Shown here piece after piece: positions 58,584 to 64,000 of a stretch of DNA of 64,000 nucleotides. This DNA is from Adiantum capillus-veneris. Lineage: Eukaryota; Streptophyta; Polypodiopsida; Polypodiales; Pteridaceae. Numbering within the stretch: position 1 is the stretch's first letter; the number at the start of each line of letters is the position of its first letter. The DNA is taken from positions 146,611,850-146,675,849 of the forward strand of contig CM043949.1 in assembly GCA_014529385.2 (NCBI GenBank), given 5' to 3'. Under the pieces are notes generated by a model. It did not search any database. It was not told the DNA's origin and worked only from the letters and a program-made list of their open reading frames with translations. A program made the position numbers and the translations under genes.

Positions 58584-59466
58584 ACGTACATGTAGATGCT
58601 TCCAATTTTGCTATCGGTTGTATACTAGCTCAACCAGGAGACGGAAAATTTGACTTTCCTATTTCTTATGCTAGCCGGCAATTGAACATGGCGGAAGAGA
58701 ATTACACCACCACCGAAAGGAAAGAATTAGGAATGATCTATGCCGTTAAAAAGTATATATGTTACCTATTAGCCAACAAGTTTGTGTTATTTGTGGACCA
58801 CCAAGCTTTAATGTATTTGGTCAACAAGCCATGCAGCACAGGGAGGATAGTGAGATGGTTCATCATTCTTCTCGAATTTGATCTCACTGTAGTTGTAAAA
58901 AAGGGCATTGTGCATCAACGAGCTGATCATTTTCCAAGGATTGTTTCAGAAGAATCACCTAAAGGGGTAGACGATGATATGCCAGATGCCTATTTGTTCT
59001 CCATGGAAATGATACCTAGATGGTCGAAAAACATTGTGTCATTGATGAAAATAGCTCAAGTGGATTCACAAATACCACTTCCAAATACGATCGGATTAAT
59101 CGAGCAATCGGCTATGTATCAACTACTGGCTGGTAGGCTATACAAAAGAAATCGAGATGAGATATTGCTCTTATGCATTAATCCTGAAGAAAAACAACAG
59201 TACCTGATTCAACCACATGTTACCATAGTAGGACTTCACTTTGCGGAAGACCAAAATATGCAACGAATCTTGCGACTTGGAGTATTTTGGCTGACTATGA
59301 GGAGCGATGTTCGATCTTTTGTAAAGGATTGCCCTCAATGTCAAAAACAAACACCCATACTTCATGTAACATTGTTTCAAATGTCACTTGTTCCTAAGTG
59401 GAGTAACTATCTAGTTACTTACTTATCAGGCCGAACATTTCCTGAGGATATGAGTAAACGCTGGAG
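58584..59466 (+). pseudogene. Element A RNase H and integrase zinc domain
   Basis: Element A resumes with RNase H: VHVDASNFAIGCILAQPGDG, TERKELGMIYAVKKYICYLL, LFVDHQALMYLVNKP and RADHFPRI, where the usual A-D-x-L-S-R is changed. The integrase HHCC motif follows (HVTIVGLHF ... DCPQCQKQ, six residues between the histidines and thirty to the first Cys). Then comes VPKWSNYLVTYLSGRTFPED, which resembles the segment before the zinc motif (IPRWSKNIVSLMKI). The frame runs into fragment D at about 59466. Confidence 0.9.
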
Positions 59467-60224
59467 AGGGGGAATGAGGAACACGCCCGACACACACGCA
59501 ATGACCCCTATATAGCTCAGGGTATTCACAGCACCTCTGTCCTCTCGAAAACACCTTCAAAACAAGAAACTCACACTAGCAGGGCCTCGCCTGCACTTCG
59601 CCCAATGCACAAACACTCTGCACAATCCTCGGACAGCGATCACACCAATATTGCTCACTTCCAACCCTTCCACATCTCGATACCTCTGTCTCTTTCTCTC
59701 TCACACACACAGGGGGCCCGGGGGGGCGCACACGCTCACACACACCGGCACCACACACCTTGGAGACGAGCAAAGAAGAAAGGGGGGAAGGGGGAAAGAC
59801 GACGCCAAAATTGACAATGAAAGCTTCTCCTTCAAACAGAAAACACATGTACAGGATCCATGTAGCCTGCTCTTGGCTGCACCATGGCCATCACCACAAA
59901 ATACATAGGGGCACACGCCTCCCTCCAAATTCGACTCGCGTCGGTACCCACCTCGATGAGAAAAACTCACTCTGGCTTCGCTTCGACAAAATCTTTTTCT
60001 CTTGGCAACTCTCACTGGCTGCCTCCTCTGCCAGGCCCTTGCCCTTTTGAGCCGCTTCACGAACAATACCTTGCATGCCGGCTTCGACTATCGATCACGA
60101 GCACACGAAGCTTCTTTTTTCAATTCTCCTTCCTTCTTCTCCCTGAAAAACCCCTACTCGGAAACGATGCCCTCTCCTTTTGTTTTCCTTCCTCTTCTTT
60201 TTTTTCCAGGGCAAAGGAAAAAAT

Positions 60225-60413
60225 TTTCTCTTTTTGGCAGTAGCGCTTTTGGTCTTTTTTTCGTTACTCAAGCTTACCTTTTTAAACTCATCCTTCAACT
60301 TCATTTTTCTTCTTTCCCCCTTGAGTCCAGCCACCCTTTGCTTTTACCTTTACAAAACAAAAAGAGCTCAAGCTTGTGATTCACGTGCCGTCGATGGTGC
60401 TACGTGTTCGCCC
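60225..60413. repeat. 189-bp direct repeat in D, copy 1
   Basis: About 94% identical to 63209-63397 with no gaps (offset 2984). On the minus strand it carries a leader and the start of a Lys/Arg-rich protein (MAGLKGERRKMKLKDEFKKV), also seen in copy 2. Confidence 0.92.
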
Positions 60414-61987
60414 AATAAGTTCTTCGGTCATGCCACATGGGAGATCCACCTTTCGGCTCCGCATCGTGATGTCTCGATAGCCTCAAAACGGCATGTCCCA
60501 AACATCGGAAAAAGCATCCGATCATCTACATTCCCTACGAACTGCCGACCTCAGCCAAGCATATGTCCATGCTCCGAACTCCGATTCAGGTGCAATCGAC
60601 TCCGACTAGCATCACATGCTGCATACTACCCACCAGACACCTGGCGAGCTCGAGAAAACACCAAATGGCACGTTTTCCAATGCGGCTCCCAACCGCCTCA
60701 AAATTGGCCCTTGTCAAAACTTGATTGTCCATAACTTTCCATCCAAAAGCCCGATTCTCAATCTGAAAAGACCGACGTGCTCCACAACTCGAGGACTTCC
60801 CGTGTTTCATTTCAAACCCGCCTTGACCAACCATTTGTGCCCGCCCAATCCGGCGAGGATCTGCAAACGCATCCCACTTCCACTTGCCATATCTTGCACA
60901 TCGAGGCTCCGTTTGACGAGTCGCCTGGACTTGCTCCAAAAACACACCAAGCACCACATTTTTGGCACACAAAACCATCACTTTGGACACATGAGGCCAC
61001 CATCCAATTTAGCGTCTGGTAGCATACCATCGGCCTAAAAAGACACATCAAAACCTACATTTCCACATCCACCTCGCTGCAGCCACACTTCATACCTTCT
61101 TTAGCCCTTTGCCATGCGCATGCTAGCACCCTTTGCACTGCATAGCACACTTCACAATGCAGACCAACTTTGGTCGCACCATCATTGCCCACCCCCTTGT
61201 TGAACATTTATGTTCAACCACAAACAGGCTTATTGCACTAAAAAACTGCCACACAAAAACGAGCTCTCTGCACATCACAAAACCACCTAGCATATGTACG
61301 AAACTTGGCATCTGCTACCCGCTGCCTTTGTTCATGCTGGTTGCCCAACCCCCTGCTTTACCTGCCATCATCCGCTTGGATCAAACACCTGGCATTGATC
61401 CCATCCATCCACCTGTAACATGCTCACATATTGCCGCACCAAGGCATCTAGCCAACAATCCACATAAGTTGTTCTCACCATGCTTCCATTGCTCCAAGCA
61501 TCCATAGGCATACTGTCCACTTCCCAAAAAACACCACCAAAAGCATCACGACTCTCCGAGTGTACATCATCATTCACATTGAACATACCATGCCCTCCCT
61601 CCTGTAGAGTATAAACACAAGATCACACTCACACTCTTACCTAAACCATGCGGGAACAATCTCTATCCCTAGAACATTCTAGGCCTTCCATCATAAGCCT
61701 ATATAAGAGAAGGCTCTCAAGCATGTAACAAAATCTCTCATTTTCATAATAGAAGGTTGCATTCTCTTTCTCTATTGTGTACATTCTCATTTACACTCAC
61801 ACACACTCACGATGAATGCTTCACATGAGCATCCACCCTAGCCAGGGCCCAACACCTCCCAACCATATAACGCAAGATCCTCCTCAAGCAAATCTTGTAC
61901 CTGCTCGAAATCCCACTGCACGGCCGCTTTTATCAGCATCCCTTTCAACCACCATTCACAAATCCCTTTAGAAAGCTCAGACAAAAT
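60414..61987. other. Non-coding part of fragment D
   Basis: C-rich text without a recognisable protein. 60700-60930 resembles 36530-36770 of fragment R. TATA-like sequences are CCTATATAAGAGAAGG (61697) and, left of copy 1, CCCTATATAGCTC (59503). It is probably LTR and leader DNA, but the orientation of the promoter is ambiguous because TATATA reads on both strands. Confidence 0.5.
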
Positions 61988-63208
61988 CTAGGAATCTGTA
62001 TTCTCTTCCACCACAGAGTGCACTTGCTGCATAGGAAGCACCTCTATCTTTGGCTCCACACTCGCCTTCACACCTACATTGCACTCAATCCCAACATCAT
62101 CAAGATCCCCCTCATGAATCATCCCTTTAAGGTCTACCAACACCACCTGCCTGTCGGCTTCTATTACGTGCCCTTCAAGCATCTCCTCTACTGCTGCATC
62201 ATGCTCCATCAAGGAAGAGAGAAACTCATTCTCTATCACATTATCCTCATCTTCTCCCATAGGCAAGGTTGCTTCATCCGTTTTGGCAAAGTTTTGCACC
62301 TGTTGTACCACTATGGCACACTCCACTGCCACTTTCATCAACATGGCCATTAACATGGCACCACACATCACCATCATACCTTGACTGAGACGACTCAGTC
62401 TCCCAAATTGTGTTAGCATCCATAGAGCTACTTTCACTTGGCTCAACCTCGTCCTCTGTCTCAAGCTCGGGAAGCTCATCTAGCTTCACCACTTCAACCT
62501 CATCTACAAACCGCACCCTTTGACCTTTATCACACTTCCATGGAGATTCTACAATCACACTTGAACTTGGTAGCACATTCTTTGCCTGATCGGGAACCAC
62601 CTACATATCTTCCACAATTGGAGCCGCTCTAGCTGGCATCCTCAGCATAGGAACCACCATGTCTCTCTGTAGCCAAAGAACCCTTGGTTCTTCTCGCACA
62701 TGCACTTCTCTTTGTACCATCTTTGGCTCGGCTACCACCGCATCACACCATCTTGGCATCACAGAGCCTTGCAGACCCTGCCTAGCTTCACGCTTCTTGA
62801 GAATCTTCTTGGTCCGCCCTCTTGCTAGAGCTACAGCCTCTTCGTATGACACCGGGCCATCTATCTCCACCTTATCATGTACTTCCTCATGCAGGCAATC
62901 CATGAATTTTCTCAACTTTAAAAACCCAACATTCTCAGCAGCAGTTACCTTTATCAGCTTTCCCCAAAGGACCTCAAACTCCCATAGGAACGCTTGAAAA
63001 TCTACTCCCAAGCCTTGCTTCAAATTGTCCAGCCTTCTCTTTACTTCATCCAATTACGCATCTGCTACATATTTGCTTCGAAAAGCCGCTTCCAGTACTT
63101 CATGATCCACCTTTTCCTCATTAGGCAGGCCATCAAACCATAGCCTTGCTTTACCACGAACTAGGAGAGGAAACACCTTTACCGCACCTTCTTCCCTCGA
63201 CAAACCGC
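61988..63208 (-). pseudogene. Gag of fragment D
   Basis: The minus strand reads AVKVFPLLVRGKARLWFDGL, a TAA near 63053, then RRLDNLKQGLGVDFQAFLWE, FLKLRKFMDCLHEEVHDKVE and SYEEAVALARGRTKK, the ordered helices of the Ty3 retrotransposon gag domain. A charged tail follows with EVEVVKLDELPELETEDE (62460-62520) in another frame. No zinc knuckle, protease or RT is present. It is a different gag from those in A, B and C. Confidence 0.82.
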
Positions 63209-63397
63209 TTTCTCTTTTTGGCAGTAGCGCCTTTGGGCTTTTTTTCCTTACTTAAGCTTACCTTTTTCAACTTATCCTTCAACTACATTTTTCTTCTTTC
63301 CCCCTTGAGTCCAACCACCCTTTGCTTTTACCTTTACAAAACAAAAAGAGCTCAAGCTTGTGATTCACGTGCCGCCGGTGGTGCTACATGTTCGCCC
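63209..63397. repeat. 189-bp direct repeat in D, copy 2
   Basis: Ends at the junction with element A's integrase core, at the same base where copy 1 ceases to match. On the minus strand it is fused to the gag reading. Confidence 0.92.
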
Positions 63398-64000
63398 GGG
63401 GCTAGAACTTTTGCAAAATGGGGTATAGATTTTGTTGGGCCAAAATATAGCCACCTGCTTATAGAACCCACGCTCAGTATATCATTGTAGCTACGGACTA
63501 TTTGACCAAGTGGGCCGAGGCTAAAGCAACTCAAAAGAATGATGCCACAACCACTATTGCATTCTTATATCAGTATGTATTCACGAGATATGGATTGCCA
63601 ATAGAAATTGTCAGTGATCGGGAAACTCATTTCCTCAATGAGGTATTTGCTTAATGAGTTTATGGTCATCCATAACAAATCAACTCCCTATCACCCACAA
63701 GCAAACGGACAAGCTGAGCATACGAATAAAATTCTTAGCTCGGTGCTGACTAAAGTGGTTAGTTCAAGAAGGACATACTGGGAAATGAATCTCCATGCTG
63801 CTCTATGGGCTTATTGAGTTTCATTCAAAACAGCTTTAAATGCTACATCCTTGAACCTTGTTTATGGTCTTGATGCCATACTTCCAATAGAATTTCTATT
63901 GCGGACATTAAGGGTAGCACAGAATCTTGAGTGGTCTAAACATGAATTGTCAAAAAGATTTGAAGATTTGGAAAAGCTAGATGAGCAAAGGCTAACGGTT
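63398..64000 (+). pseudogene. Element A integrase core
   Basis: Begins GARTFAKWGIDFVGP (first catalytic Asp). After frame changes come ATDYLTKWAEA-like text, IVSDRETHFLNEV (second Asp) and YHPQANGQAEHTNK (Glu), then NLVYGLDAILPIEFLL near 63855-63900. All three catalytic residues are present, but frameshifts near 63450-63620 and a TGA near 63815 break it. It runs off the window. Confidence 0.92.

Larger units (their letters stand above)
59475..63397 (-). mobile_element. Fragment D: rearranged minus-strand retroelement
   Basis: The insert separates A's integrase zinc domain from its core. The left edge GGGGGAA/TGAGGAACACG looks like an LTR start. Near 61840-61865 the minus strand shows GGTTGGGAGG then TGTTGGGCCC, like a polypurine tract and LTR start. 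A gag lies at 61988-63208 (minus). A 189-bp direct repeat (60225-60413, 63209-63397) ends exactly at the right border. No target duplication is seen, so D has suffered deletion or recombination. Confidence 0.55.

Noticed and set aside
60002-61507. Plus-strand ORFs of 80-180 codons in fragment D as genes
   Set aside because: C-rich, low-stop text gives long chance frames in several registers; none shows a domain, and the real gag is on the other strand.

Overview
This window looks like repeat-rich nuclear DNA of a land plant. Every recognisable coding stretch belongs to a retroelement: several plant-type Ty3/gypsy LTR elements, one LINE, long GA/CT, CA and TA microsatellites, and no host gene, rRNA or tRNA that I can see. 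The mixture of unusual Ty3 lineages would suit a large-genome, perhaps non-flowering, plant, but that is a weak inference. My names for the elements are local labels only.

Layout. 1-2022: microsatellites, a strong inverted repeat, and a short LTR with an adjacent primer-binding site (minus strand). 2195-5640: a degenerate LINE (ORF1 trace, endonuclease, reverse transcriptase). 6521-14500: element F, a complete LTR element (TSD CCTTG, tRNA-Asp-type primer site) with no protein-coding capacity. 14501-17491: element E, a broken chromovirus on the minus strand, carrying F and cut by A. 17497 to beyond 64000: element A, an old plus-strand Ty3 element with LTR, repeat-filled leader and gag, then protease, RT, RNase H and integrase.

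Element A is split by later insertions. 22051-37009 is a minus-strand retroelement fragment (R) that itself holds element B (24091-35541, TSD TCCTT; gag, protease, RT/RNase H, integrase and a third ORF), and B contains a probable solo LTR (27043-29672). 42285-48053 is element L, minus strand, with 154-bp LTRs and TSD GTATA, keeping only the last codons of a chromovirus pol. 48488-58583 is element C, young, with ~2-kb LTRs, gag-protease and a nearly intact pol. 59475-63397 is fragment D, minus strand, with a gag. A's own reading resumes after each interruption, so the order of insertions can be read from the nesting.

Most notable: (1) both LTRs of element C carry two tandem, paralogous small ORFs joined by ATGA overlaps, lying downstream of the TATA box; (2) element B has a large third ORF after integrase with a basic nuclear-localisation-like motif and coiled coils; (3) A's leader consists of ~285-bp repeats, each with a near-perfect palindrome, and part of it was duplicated with gag across a 9-bp microhomology; (4) two non-coding but structurally complete LTR elements (F and L); (5) many in-frame stops are TAG or TAA where a relative has CAG or CAA, as expected for deamination of methylated cytosine.
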